From Ignavibacteriales bacterium (lineage in GTDB: Bacteria > Bacteroidota > Ignavibacteria > Ignavibacteriales > Ignavibacteriaceae), in NCBI GenBank assembly GCA_003142915.1, contig PLNZ01000259.1:1-12014 (forward strand): 12,014 nucleotides of DNA. Reading direction: 5' to 3'. The notes beneath the pieces are model-generated. The model saw only the letters and a program-made list of their open reading frames with translations. It did not search any database and was not told where the DNA came from. Shown here piece by piece: positions 1 through 6,772 of this stretch. A program made the position numbers and the translations under genes. The stretch's first letter is position 1, and the number at the start of each line of letters is the position of its first letter.

Positions 1-416
1 CCGCCGGTCATTCCGTATATTGCATTATTTATAAATATCATCAAGATATTTTCGCCGCGGTTAACAGTATGAATAGTTTCTGCGGTGCCTATAGCCGCTA
101 AATCTCCGTCACCCTGATAAGAGAAAACAAATTTATCCGGGTGAATGCGTTTTATTCCTGTAGCTACTGCACTTGCCCTGCCGTGAGCAGCTTCCTGCAT
201 ATCGATGTTCATGTAGCTATAGGCAAAAACCGAACATCCAACGGGCGCTACGCCGATGGTTTTATCCTGTATGCCCATTTCATCCACGACTTCCATCAGA
301 ACGCGATGAACAACACTATGCCCGCATCCGGGGCAATAATGAAAAGGTGTGTCGGTCAGAGTGACCGGTTTTTTATAAACTATATCAAATCCGTTTAGTT
401 GAGTATTTTCTTGCAT
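1..416 (-). CDS. 2-oxoacid:ferredoxin oxidoreductase, TPP-binding beta subunit (3' end outside window)
   Basis: Reading from ATG at 416 to the left edge gives about 138 uninterrupted residues with no stop, so the C-terminus lies outside the window. Seen: CPGCGH at residues 28-33 and GDGDLAAIG at 102-110, followed by an NN pair near 130. This is the GDG...NN thiamine-diphosphate/Mg signature of the beta subunits of pyruvate, 2-oxoglutarate and 2-oxoisovalerate ferredoxin oxidoreductases. The subunit binds TPP and, in this family, usually a [4Fe-4S] cluster; it carries out decarboxylation and electron transfer to ferredoxin in the cytoplasm. It starts 11 nt after the alpha-subunit stop, with AGAAGG 7 nt before the ATG, so translation is probably coupled. 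A gamma subunit is expected next, beyond the window. Substrate class cannot be fixed from this fragment; VorA or KorB would both be usual names. Confidence 0.93.
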   Translation of the reverse strand, partial: MQENTQLNGFDIVYKKPVTLTDTPFHYCPGCGHSVVHRVLMEVVDEMGIQDKTIGVAPVGCSVFAYSYMNIDMQEAAHGRASAVATGIKRIHPDKFVFSYQGDGDLAAIGTAETIHTVNRGENILMIFINNAIYGMTG

Positions 417-423
417 TAGTATG

Positions 424-429
424 CCTTCT
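424..429 (-). promoter_or_regulatory. Shine-Dalgarno site of the TPP-binding beta subunit
   Basis: AGAAGG on the minus strand overlaps the stop codon of the upstream alpha subunit and lies 7 nt before the beta-subunit ATG. This is one of the clearest ribosome-binding sites in the window. It supports both the start at 416 and translational coupling of the two subunits. Confidence 0.6.
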
Positions 430-1522
430 AAATTTCACTTGTGCTTAAAGTAAGGACTAAAGATTCCAGTTTTTCAACAACATCTTCGGGAGTAGGAACC
501 ATTCCGCCCATTCTTCCTTTAAAATAAACAGGGCGTTTTCCATTCACAGCTAAAGCAACATCTTCAACCATCTGACCTGCATTCATTTCAACGACTAAAA
601 AGAAATTTACTTTATTAGTTAGATTAGAGATTGCTTCTTTCGGGAAGGGATATAAAGTAATAGGCCTCATTAATCCAACCCGAATGCCCTTTTCTCTTGC
701 GAGATCGACTGCCTTTTGACAGACGCGCGCCGATAACCCGAAAGCTACCAGAGCAAATTCCGCATCGTCTAAAGCAATCTCCTCAAATCTAATTTCTTCC
801 CGCATTTTATCATACTTCTCCTGAAGACGAATATTAATCCCCTCCATTTTCTCCGGATCGATAAAGAGAGAGGTAATAACATTTCTCTCGCGATTAACCG
901 GTTTTCCTACGGTCGCCCAACTCTTTTCCAGTTTAGGCAAAGAGCCTTCTTCCGGTAGAACTACCTTTTCCATCATTTGTCCAAGTGCGCCGTCAGCTAA
1001 GATCATAGCAGGGCATCTGTACTTTTCTGCCAGGCGGATTCCGTCAAAAACGAAATCTGCCATTTCCTGAACTGAAGAGGGAGCTAAAACAATTAAGTGA
1101 TAATCTCCATGTCCGCCGCCTTTTACAGCCTGAAAATAATCACCTTGCGAAGGTTGTATGGTACCTAATCCGGGACCACCTCTTGTTACATTGACAAGTA
1201 AACAAGGCAGCTCTGCAGATGCTATATATGAAATTGCTTCTTGCATTAAACTTATTCCGGGGCTTGAAGATGAAGTCATAACCCTGCCGCCGGCGCCTGC
1301 CGCTCCATACACCATATTAATTGCAGCTAATTCGCTTTCTGCTTGAAGGACTACTCCATGGCGTTTGGGCATTTCAAGTGTAAAATATTCCAATATCTCT
1401 GACTGCGGCGTTATGGGGTAACCAAAATACGCATCTATACCGGCGCGTATCGCCGCTTCAGCTAATGCTTCGTTACCCTTCATTAAACGGGCTTCGCTTT
1501 TGCCGTTAATTTTTTCTTCCAT
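428..1522 (-). CDS. vorB: 2-oxoacid (3-methyl-2-oxobutanoate type):ferredoxin oxidoreductase, alpha subunit VorB
   Basis: Complete 364-residue alpha subunit of a CoA-dependent 2-oxoacid:ferredoxin oxidoreductase. Seen: MKGNEALAEAAIRAG at about 14-28, GYPITPQSE at 34-42 (the YPITP pyrimidine-domain motif), a TSSSSPGISLMQE segment, GGPGLGTIQPSQGDYFQ, and a C-terminal VVEMNAGQMVEDV-like transketolase-C region. The combination closely matches the proteins annotated VorB (2-ketoisovalerate ferredoxin oxidoreductase); the 2-oxoglutarate enzyme is a close relative, so the substrate is inference. The reaction is oxidative decarboxylation of the 2-oxoacid to an acyl-CoA with reduction of ferredoxin, and it can run in reverse. 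It lies between the ferredoxin subunit (57 nt upstream) and the TPP subunit (11 nt downstream). The ATG at 1522 lacks a clear Shine-Dalgarno; the in-frame ATG 13 codons later coincides with the conserved start of the family and is an alternative. Confidence 0.93.
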   Translation of the reverse strand: MEEKINGKSEARLMKGNEALAEAAIRAGIDAYFGYPITPQSEILEYFTLEMPKRHGVVLQAESELAAINMVYGAAGAGGRVMTSSSSPGISLMQEAISYIASAELPCLLVNVTRGGPGLGTIQPSQGDYFQAVKGGGHGDYHLIVLAPSSVQEMADFVFDGIRLAEKYRCPAMILADGALGQMMEKVVLPEEGSLPKLEKSWATVGKPVNRERNVITSLFIDPEKMEGINIRLQEKYDKMREEIRFEEIALDDAEFALVAFGLSARVCQKAVDLAREKGIRVGLMRPITLYPFPKEAISNLTNKVNFFLVVEMNAGQMVEDVALAVNGKRPVYFKGRMGGMVPTPEDVVEKLESLVLTLSTSEI

Positions 1523-1548
1523 TATTTAATTTCGATTTTATGATTATA

Positions 1549-1570
1549 ACCTTTGGGATTATACAAAGGT
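1549..1570. repeat. 7-bp inverted repeat between the ferredoxin subunit and vorB
   Basis: ACCTTTG and CAAAGGT flank an 8-nt spacer inside the 57-nt gap between the two genes. In RNA it can form a 7-bp hairpin with an 8-nt loop. There is no T-run after it in the direction of transcription, so it does not look like a terminator. An mRNA-processing or stability element is possible but unproven. Confidence 0.4.
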
Positions 1571-1579
1571 AAAAGTTAA

Positions 1580-1816
1580 TTATACAGCTTTTTTAAGAGC
1601 AGATTTAGGCTGACGATAAACCGTAATTGCAACATCAGGGCAAACAATTGCGCAATTCACGCAACCGGTGCAATTATCCTTTATTAGTTCAGCAAACCTA
1701 TAACCGTTAAGATTGATAAAGCTTGATAAACCGAGACATTCCTGCGGACATGCAGCTATACAAAGCTCGCATCCTTTACAAACATCGCGCTCAATTTTTA
1801 CCGTTCCTTTTATCAT
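1580..1816 (-). CDS. 2-oxoacid:ferredoxin oxidoreductase, delta (2[4Fe-4S] ferredoxin-like) subunit
   Basis: 78-residue 2[4Fe-4S] ferredoxin. Two complete CxxCxxCxxxCP motifs are visible: C13, C16, C19 and C23, then C49, C52, C55 and C59, each followed by proline. The roughly 24-residue insert between them carries a NLNGYRF segment typical of the delta/ferredoxin-like subunits of VOR and KOR enzymes. It should relay electrons from the TPP subunit's cluster to external ferredoxin. It is the first gene of the delta-alpha-beta order, the usual arrangement for this enzyme in Bacteroidota-like genomes. The start at 1816 is the only sensible ATG, although the sequence before it (GAATGAAATT) is a weak ribosome-binding site. 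I could not identify a convincing promoter in the 320 nt upstream. Confidence 0.92.
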   Translation of the reverse strand: MIKGTVKIERDVCKGCELCIAACPQECLGLSSFINLNGYRFAELIKDNCTGCVNCAIVCPDVAITVYRQPKSALKKAV

Positions 1817-2138
1817 AATTTCATTCTAAGTAGTTATTTTCTTAATATTTGAGTATTTAGGGCAAGTTATATGCCAAGCGGTAAAATCTCTTATATTAAA
1901 GAATTCTATAATTGGCTTTTCATAATTAAGAAGTCGACGGATTATTTCCTTCTTATTTGCGAGAAGTTATTATAAGCGGATTAGCATGTATATTTTCATA
2001 TTTGCTTATAAATTGAGAAGTTATAGAGAAAAACAGGAGTTATTGCTTGAAGAGGATTTACTTAAATATTTAGTGAAACTTTTATGTTAAAACATTTAAA
2101 GAACTGATTGATATTTTATACTTCATGTTTAACTTGCT
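1817..2138. other. Noncoding gap between murI and the oxidoreductase operon
   Basis: About 320 nt of A+T-rich DNA should carry the 3' end of the murI transcript and the promoter of the oxidoreductase operon. I see no Bacteroidota-type TAnnTTTG box on the minus strand and no strong terminator. It does contain a direct repeat (GAGAAGTTAT at 1961 and 2015) and an 8-bp inverted repeat (TTATAAGC/GCTTATAA at 1970-2011). An unconvincing 34-codon frame lies on the plus strand at 1986-2090. Confidence 0.6.
1961..2024. repeat. Short direct repeat combined with an inverted repeat
   Basis: GAGAAGTTAT occurs at 1961-1970 and again at 2015-2024, 54 bp apart. Immediately inside, TTATAAGC (1970-1977) and GCTTATAA (2004-2011) form a perfect 8-bp inverted repeat with a 26-nt spacer. 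The arrangement could be an operator or the degraded remains of a small mobile element. In such A+T-rich DNA chance is also credible. Confidence 0.3.
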
Positions 2139-2963
2139 CTATACCGCAAGTATTTCCAGATCAACTTTTGTTACTTCGGTTATTGCTTTACCCAGGAATA
2201 AACCGGCAACTTCTTTAAATTTTAGCGGAATATCGCTTACATAAAATTGCAGGTTACCAGGTGAATGCTTATTTGTATTAAGATCAAACCGGTCTAATTC
2301 TCTTTTAACGGTTTCAGCAGAAGCAATACCGGAATCTATCAGTTTTACATTTTCGCCAATAATATTCTGTATTACCTTAGCGAGGATAGGGTAATGAGTA
2401 CAGCCCAATACTAGTGTATCGATGTTTAGTTTTTTAAAATCTTTTAAATATTCTCCGGCTATATCGTAAGCAGCTTTGTGATTTGCCCAGCCTTCTTCCG
2501 CCAAAGGCACAAACAAAGGGCAGGCTTTCTCAAAGACCTCTATATTTGGATTTAATTTTTTTATTTCAGAAGAATATGCTTTGTTCTTTATTGTCGCCCT
2601 TGTCCCGATTACACCAATCCTGCCCGTCACTGTAGAATTTATAGCAAAACGTGCACCTGGTCCTATCATCCCTATTACAGGGACGTGGAAGATCTTTTTC
2701 AATTCCTCAATTGCAACGGAAGAAGAAGTATTACATGCAACTACAATTGCTTTTACATTTTTATGGATTAAAAATTTTGCATCCTGGATTGAGTATTCTA
2801 TTACTGTTGAATTAGACTTTGAGCCGTATGGTACCCGGGCTGTGTCGCCAAAGTATACTATATCTTCGGAGGGCAATGCAGAAGCAATTCTTTTTACAAC
2901 TGTTAAGCCACCGATTCCCGAATCGAAAACACCTATCGGTTGTTCCTTTTCAATAAAGTTCAA
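2139..2963 (-). CDS. murI: Glutamate racemase MurI
   Basis: Complete 274-residue glutamate racemase, cytoplasmic, converting L- to D-glutamate for peptidoglycan synthesis. Seen: IGVFDSGIGGLTV at 10-22, FGDTARVPYG at 38-47, the first catalytic cysteine in VACNTSS (C77), and the second in LGCTHYPIL (C188). The length is normal for the family and nothing is missing. The chosen start is TTG at 2963: no ATG exists between the glnD stop and the conserved N-terminus, and AGGT, overlapping the glnD stop, sits 7 nt before the TTG. murI is last in a tight minus-strand operon, 9 nt after glnD and in the same reading frame. A TTG start with a shared stop/Shine-Dalgarno suggests modest expression coupled to glnD. 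Confidence 0.95.
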   Translation of the reverse strand: MNFIEKEQPIGVFDSGIGGLTVVKRIASALPSEDIVYFGDTARVPYGSKSNSTVIEYSIQDAKFLIHKNVKAIVVACNTSSSVAIEELKKIFHVPVIGMIGPGARFAINSTVTGRIGVIGTRATIKNKAYSSEIKKLNPNIEVFEKACPLFVPLAEEGWANHKAAYDIAGEYLKDFKKLNIDTLVLGCTHYPILAKVIQNIIGENVKLIDSGIASAETVKRELDRFDLNTNKHSPGNLQFYVSDIPLKFKEVAGLFLGKAITEVTKVDLEILAV

Positions 2964-2970
2964 TTTTAGT

Positions 2971-2974
2971 ACCT
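2971..2974 (-). promoter_or_regulatory. Shine-Dalgarno supporting the TTG start of murI
   Basis: AGGT on the minus strand overlaps the TAG stop of glnD and lies 7 nt before the TTG of murI. It is the reason for choosing this non-ATG start. Confidence 0.45.
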
Positions 2975-5543
2975 ATAACATTTGTGTAATTGTTTCAATT
3001 AGTTCCGACTTTATAAAATCATAATTATACGATGATATCTTATTGCCGCTATTATCGAGAACATAAAATGAATCTACAATATCATCTCCTTTTGTTGAAA
3101 TCTTTGCAAAATAAATTGACATGCCAAGCTGGTGCATTTTTGAAGTTACCTGGTAAAGAAATCCGAGTCTGTCCGGAGAAAAAACGTCAATAATTGTATA
3201 TTTTTCGTGCTTATCAAAATCAATTTTTACTTTGCCGGCTCTTTTGAAAAACTTACTTTCGATACGCCACCACTTTGACTTCATGCGGGCGAATTCCTGA
3301 TTGAGCTGTAAAATTCCCATAACAACGTCGTTAAGATCGTTTTTTATCTTAGGGTATCTTTCAGGGTCAATTTTGCCATGAGATCTAAAGTCTGTAACGT
3401 TAAATGTATCAATTACCATTCCGTCTTTCCTGGTAAAGATTTTTGCGTCATGAATGTTGGCATCGTTTATTGAAAGTACGCCGCATAACTTAGAAAGCAG
3501 CGATGGGGAATCTTTTGTAATAATAGTAATATTTGTAAAATCTTCAAATTCTTTAAATGAAGTTGAAAGGATAATTCCCTTTTGAATTTCTTCTATGTGT
3601 TTTGCTATTTCTTTATCTGTAAATTGATGAGCATATCCGATGTCGTTTATGGATTCTATATGCTCCTGCACATGCGATTCCGAAATCATCTCGGAATGTT
3701 TACTTATTTCTTTTGTCTCGACATAAATACTTGAAAATAACAATTCTTCACCTGAGATTTGGTCTTCCAGCATAGATTTAGATTTTGTATATAATTCGGC
3801 AAGAAGATCGCTTTTCCATGAAGTCCAGATAGCCGGGTTTACTGCTGATAGATCAGCATACGTAACAAGGTAAAGAAGATCTAATTCTTTTACGGAATTA
3901 AAACGGGAAGTAAAGTTGTTAAGCGTTTCCGGATCATTTAGATTTCTTCTAAAAGCAACCTGTTCCATGACCAAGTGATTCCTCACAAGAAAGGCAACCG
4001 GTTCTATTTCTTCATCGCTGTAGCCGAGTCTGTGCATAATTGAAGAAGCCATCTCGGCGCCAATAATCTCATGCCCTGAAATATTTATCGGTTTTGCTAT
4101 ATCATGAAAAAGCAGTGCAAGATGCAGTGTTTCTTTATCTTTTAGGTTATTGTAAATTTTGCCAAGCGGTGAAATATCCTTCTCAAGTTTTTCAAGATTT
4201 TGAATAGTTTGTATTGTATGTTCGTCGGCGGTATAACAATGATAAACACCATGCTGCACAAAGCCGCTAAGATCTTTAAACTCCGGCATAAAAGCTTTTA
4301 ATACGCCAAGCTCGTTTAATACGGATAAAGTAAGCCCGACGTTTTTGGGCAGCCTAAGTATTTCACGGAAGAATACGGATGATTCGGCTTCATTTTTACT
4401 GTCGCCTTCGTAATCTTCTATAATCTCTATTACGGTTGACCTCAGATTTTCGTCAAAATGAGCATTATGCAAACCCCTGTAATAAAATGCTCTAATAATA
4501 TCCGGAAGAGAAATTTTCGGTTTGCCGTTAAGTGAAATGGTTTTACCTTTAAGAATAAAGTCTTCGTCAAGATCTATTGCAAGAGAATCGGGAAGAGGGT
4601 TAAAAATTTCTTCCTGAAATTTCTGTATCATCGATTTTGAAAACCGGTTTATAATATTTGCCGCATTAAAATACTCATGCATAAAACCGGGTAAAGCGTC
4701 TTTTCTGTGAATAAGCATTGAAGAGATTTTTCTCTGGGCATTAAATTCAAAACGATCATTCTTTTGCCGGGAGGTAAGGTGAAGCATATTACGTACGGCA
4801 ATAATCAGCCGATAGCTTTTAAGCAGCCGCTTACACTCGTTTTCCGAGGTATAATTGTTTTCTCTTAGAAGATTGATGAAAACTTCTGCCTGGGTCATTT
4901 CACTCTGCTTATTCAAAAGAGTCTTATTCATTAAAACATACATCCATTCTATCGCCTGAAAATCTCTAAGACCGCCCGCTGATGATTTCACATTCGGCTC
5001 AAGCACCTTAGGCGACTCGCCGTACTTTTCATATCGTGTATTTATGTCATCAGTAAGTTCCTGAAGAAGCTTTATTTTTATATCGTCTGTTATATAAGAG
5101 AAAAGGGTCTCATTCCATTTCTTGTACAGAGTTTCACTCCCAAGAAGGAAGCGAGTTTCAAAAAACTGTGTGAATGTATGAAGATCAGTATGCAGAAATT
5201 TTTCAATGTCTGAAAATTCTCTTAAAGTATGAGATGCTTCCAGACCGCAGTCCCAGAATTTAGTAACGAGATGTGAAATTACTTCTTTATTTTCTTCAAT
5301 CGAATTTGTAATAAACATCAGATCAATGTCTGAAAACGGAGAAAGTTCACGCCTGCTAAAACTCCCGGCAGATGCCAGAATAAAATTATGTTTATTTTCC
5401 CCTGAAAGTTCCCTAATGTATTCTTCTACAAGAAGACTGTATGAAACGCTGAATAAAAATGAGTTTTTCTGTCTGAAATTTTCCTGAAAAAGTTTATCGC
5501 GTTTTCTTAGGAATTCTTTCTTTATGTTTGATAAAGTAGTCAT
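2973..5543 (-). CDS. glnD: Bifunctional PII uridylyltransferase/uridylyl-removing enzyme GlnD
   Basis: Complete 856-residue GlnD. Domains in order: nucleotidyltransferase with GSFSRRELSPFSDID at 60-74 (the GS...DxD catalytic loop); the GlnD-specific EPNVKSSAGGLRD segment at 182-194; an HD phosphohydrolase domain with YTADEH near 437 and the H480-D481 pair in LLFHDIAKP, followed by GHE and RNH; and two C-terminal ACT domains at about 671-720 and 782-832, each opening with a [DP]SP/DRLG-like turn. In the family, GlnD uridylylates PII protein (GlnB/GlnK) when glutamine is low and removes UMP when glutamine binds the ACT domains. All catalytic motifs are present, so both activities are expected. 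No glnB, glnK or glnA is in the window. It starts 36 nt after queF and ends 9 nt before murI. The ATG at 5543 has no clear Shine-Dalgarno. Confidence 0.94.
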   Translation of the reverse strand: MTTLSNIKKEFLRKRDKLFQENFRQKNSFLFSVSYSLLVEEYIRELSGENKHNFILASAGSFSRRELSPFSDIDLMFITNSIEENKEVISHLVTKFWDCGLEASHTLREFSDIEKFLHTDLHTFTQFFETRFLLGSETLYKKWNETLFSYITDDIKIKLLQELTDDINTRYEKYGESPKVLEPNVKSSAGGLRDFQAIEWMYVLMNKTLLNKQSEMTQAEVFINLLRENNYTSENECKRLLKSYRLIIAVRNMLHLTSRQKNDRFEFNAQRKISSMLIHRKDALPGFMHEYFNAANIINRFSKSMIQKFQEEIFNPLPDSLAIDLDEDFILKGKTISLNGKPKISLPDIIRAFYYRGLHNAHFDENLRSTVIEIIEDYEGDSKNEAESSVFFREILRLPKNVGLTLSVLNELGVLKAFMPEFKDLSGFVQHGVYHCYTADEHTIQTIQNLEKLEKDISPLGKIYNNLKDKETLHLALLFHDIAKPINISGHEIIGAEMASSIMHRLGYSDEEIEPVAFLVRNHLVMEQVAFRRNLNDPETLNNFTSRFNSVKELDLLYLVTYADLSAVNPAIWTSWKSDLLAELYTKSKSMLEDQISGEELLFSSIYVETKEISKHSEMISESHVQEHIESINDIGYAHQFTDKEIAKHIEEIQKGIILSTSFKEFEDFTNITIITKDSPSLLSKLCGVLSINDANIHDAKIFTRKDGMVIDTFNVTDFRSHGKIDPERYPKIKNDLNDVVMGILQLNQEFARMKSKWWRIESKFFKRAGKVKIDFDKHEKYTIIDVFSPDRLGFLYQVTSKMHQLGMSIYFAKISTKGDDIVDSFYVLDNSGNKISSYNYDFIKSELIETITQML

Positions 5544-5579
5544 AATGCTATCACAAAGATCTGTTAGTTAAAAACTTTT

Positions 5580-5936
5580 TTAGCATTTATTGCGGTATTC
5601 TGCCTTAATTAAAGAAGAAATTCCTCCTCTTACATTAAACTGTGCTGTAATAAGCATATAACGGGGTTTGCATACTTCAACAAGATCATCAAGAATTTTA
5701 TTGGTTACACTTTCAAAGTATATCCCGTCATTTCTGTAAGAGTTTAAATAAATTTTTAGTGATTTTAATTCAATACAAAATTTATCGGGGATATATTCTA
5801 TTATTATTGTAGCAAAATCGGGCTGACCGGTTTTAGGACAGACGGATGTAAACTCGGGGGCAGTATGAATAACAGAATAATTTCTATCCGGATATGCATT
5901 CTCAAATACTTCTAATGTTTTTAATTTATCGATCAC
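5580..5936 (-). CDS. queF: NADPH-dependent 7-cyano-7-deazaguanine (preQ0) reductase QueF
   Basis: Short (unimodular) QueF, which reduces the nitrile preQ0 to the amine preQ1 with NADPH in queuosine biosynthesis. Seen with the GTG start: PEFTSVCPKTGQPD at 27-40, giving the thioimide-forming Cys33 and Asp40; the QueF signature ELKSLK at 56-61; and FNVRGGIS near the C-terminus. I prefer the GTG at 5936 (118 residues). It has AGAGGT 4 nt upstream, starts at the usual LKTLEVFENAYPDR N-terminus, and leaves a 25-nt gap after queC. The longer frame from ATG at 6005 (141 residues) would overlap queC by 44 nt and add a non-conserved N-terminus. The His that normally precedes the substrate-binding Glu (FHE) reads F74-E75 here. 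Confidence 0.92.
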   Translation of the reverse strand: MIDKLKTLEVFENAYPDRNYSVIHTAPEFTSVCPKTGQPDFATIIIEYIPDKFCIELKSLKIYLNSYRNDGIYFESVTNKILDDLVEVCKPRYMLITAQFNVRGGISSLIKAEYRNKC

Positions 5937-5940
5937 GTAT

Positions 5941-5946
5941 ACCTCT
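5941..5946 (-). promoter_or_regulatory. Shine-Dalgarno that favours the GTG start of queF
   Basis: AGAGGT on the minus strand lies 4 nt before GTG at 5936. It is stronger than anything before the upstream in-frame ATG at 6005, which lies inside queC. This decides the start in favour of the 118-residue protein. Confidence 0.5.
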
Positions 5947-5961
5947 GATAATCTTTCGTTT

Positions 5962-6654
5962 TTAATAATACTTTGGTTTTGACTTATAAGCAATCGGGTC
6001 TTCAAGACCGGCAGCCTGGAAACCCTTTAATCTAAGCGCACAACTGTCACAAATACCGCAGGCTTCGTCTTCATTCTGGTAACATGACCATGTAAGTTCC
6101 AGGGGAGCTTTTAGTTCAATACCTATTTTTACAATTTCGGCTTTTGAAAAATGAATTACCGGGGTTTTAATTTTAATTTTTGTTAATGGCTTTGTTCCTG
6201 TTTCAATGATTTTTTCAAAAGCTCTGAAAAATTCAGGGCGGCAGTCAGGATACCCTGAAGAATCTTCGTATACAGCGCCGATAAAAAGAGCACTTGCATT
6301 TAAAACCTCAGCCCAGCTTGTACATGCAGAAAGAATATTCGCATTTCTAAACGGCACATAAGAAGAAGGGATTTCTTCATTCGATAAGTTAGCTTTACTA
6401 ACCTCAATATTTTTATCGGTTAAAGAAGAGCCTCCTATTTTTGTTAAGTGAGTAAAATCTATTACAAGCCTTTTATTAACCTTATAAAAATCAGCTATAT
6501 CGTTAAATGCTTTTAACTCTCTTTGTTTCGTTCTTTGCCCGTAATTGATGTGAGTAAAAGCTAATTCATAATGTTCATTTGCAATTGCGGCGGTTACACA
6601 GCTATCCATTCCACCGCTTACTGCTATAACCGCAATTTCTTTTTTGATAGACAT
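5962..6654 (-). CDS. queC: 7-cyano-7-deazaguanine synthase QueC
   Basis: Complete 230-residue QueC, an ATP-dependent enzyme that converts 7-carboxy-7-deazaguanine and ammonia to preQ0. Seen: the PP-loop SGGMDS at 13-18, the THINYGQR segment at 34-41, PFRNANILSA at 101-110, and the zinc-binding cysteines C191, C199, C202 and C205 in the CxxxxxxxCGxCxSC arrangement. Length and motifs are standard. It is directly followed by queF, whose enzyme uses its product, so the pair forms a functional unit. queD and queE are not in the window. No preQ1 riboswitch is recognisable upstream; instead a 10-bp inverted repeat ends 7 nt before the start codon, and the only purine-rich AGGA lies in its loop. Confidence 0.96.
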   Translation of the reverse strand: MSIKKEIAVIAVSGGMDSCVTAAIANEHYELAFTHINYGQRTKQRELKAFNDIADFYKVNKRLVIDFTHLTKIGGSSLTDKNIEVSKANLSNEEIPSSYVPFRNANILSACTSWAEVLNASALFIGAVYEDSSGYPDCRPEFFRAFEKIIETGTKPLTKIKIKTPVIHFSKAEIVKIGIELKAPLELTWSCYQNEDEACGICDSCALRLKGFQAAGLEDPIAYKSKPKYY

Positions 6655-6661
6655 TAATAAA

Positions 6662-6690
6662 TTCTTATTTTAATCCTACAAAAATAAGAA
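6662..6690. repeat. Perfect 10-bp inverted repeat just upstream of queC
   Basis: TTCTTATTTT (6662-6671) and AAAATAAGAA (6681-6690) flank AATCCTACA. In the queC transcript this folds into a 10-bp A/U stem with the loop UGUAGGAUU, ending 7 nt before the AUG. The loop contains AGGA, the only Shine-Dalgarno-like sequence in the leader. Candidate operator or translational control hairpin; it lacks a G+C-rich stem and downstream T-run, so a terminator is unlikely. Confidence 0.5.
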
Positions 6691-6712
6691 AATAGCTCGA
6701 TACTTTGTAGTC

Positions 6713-6734
6713 TAAAAGCTTTGTTCAGCTTTTA
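6713..6734. repeat. 8-bp inverted repeat between the membrane-protein gene and queC
   Basis: TAAAAGCT and AGCTTTTA flank a 6-nt spacer. On the minus transcript it makes a small hairpin about 40 nt after the stop of the upstream gene, without an immediate T-run. It could be a weak terminator or processing site between that gene and queC. Function unproven. Confidence 0.35.
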
Positions 6735-6772
6735 CTGTTTATGTTTCTCCAGATGATAAAAAAATGGGAATA

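Noticed and set aside
141..398. Plus-strand open frames at 141-398 and 173-364
   Set aside because: They lie antisense to the TPP-binding subunit, whose motifs (CPGCGH, GDGD...NN) are unambiguous on the minus strand.
1986..2090. 34-codon plus-strand frame (MYIFIFAYKLRSY...)
   Set aside because: No Shine-Dalgarno or promoter, and its sequence partly reflects the local direct repeat. Not enough to call a gene.
2581..3024. 147-codon plus-strand frame
   Set aside because: Antisense to murI and the end of glnD; the peptide has no recognisable domain and both minus-strand genes are complete.
6655..6772. Possible preQ1 riboswitch before queC
   Set aside because: The leader has stems but not the C-rich loop with A-rich tail of preQ1-I, and I cannot match it to the other preQ1 classes.
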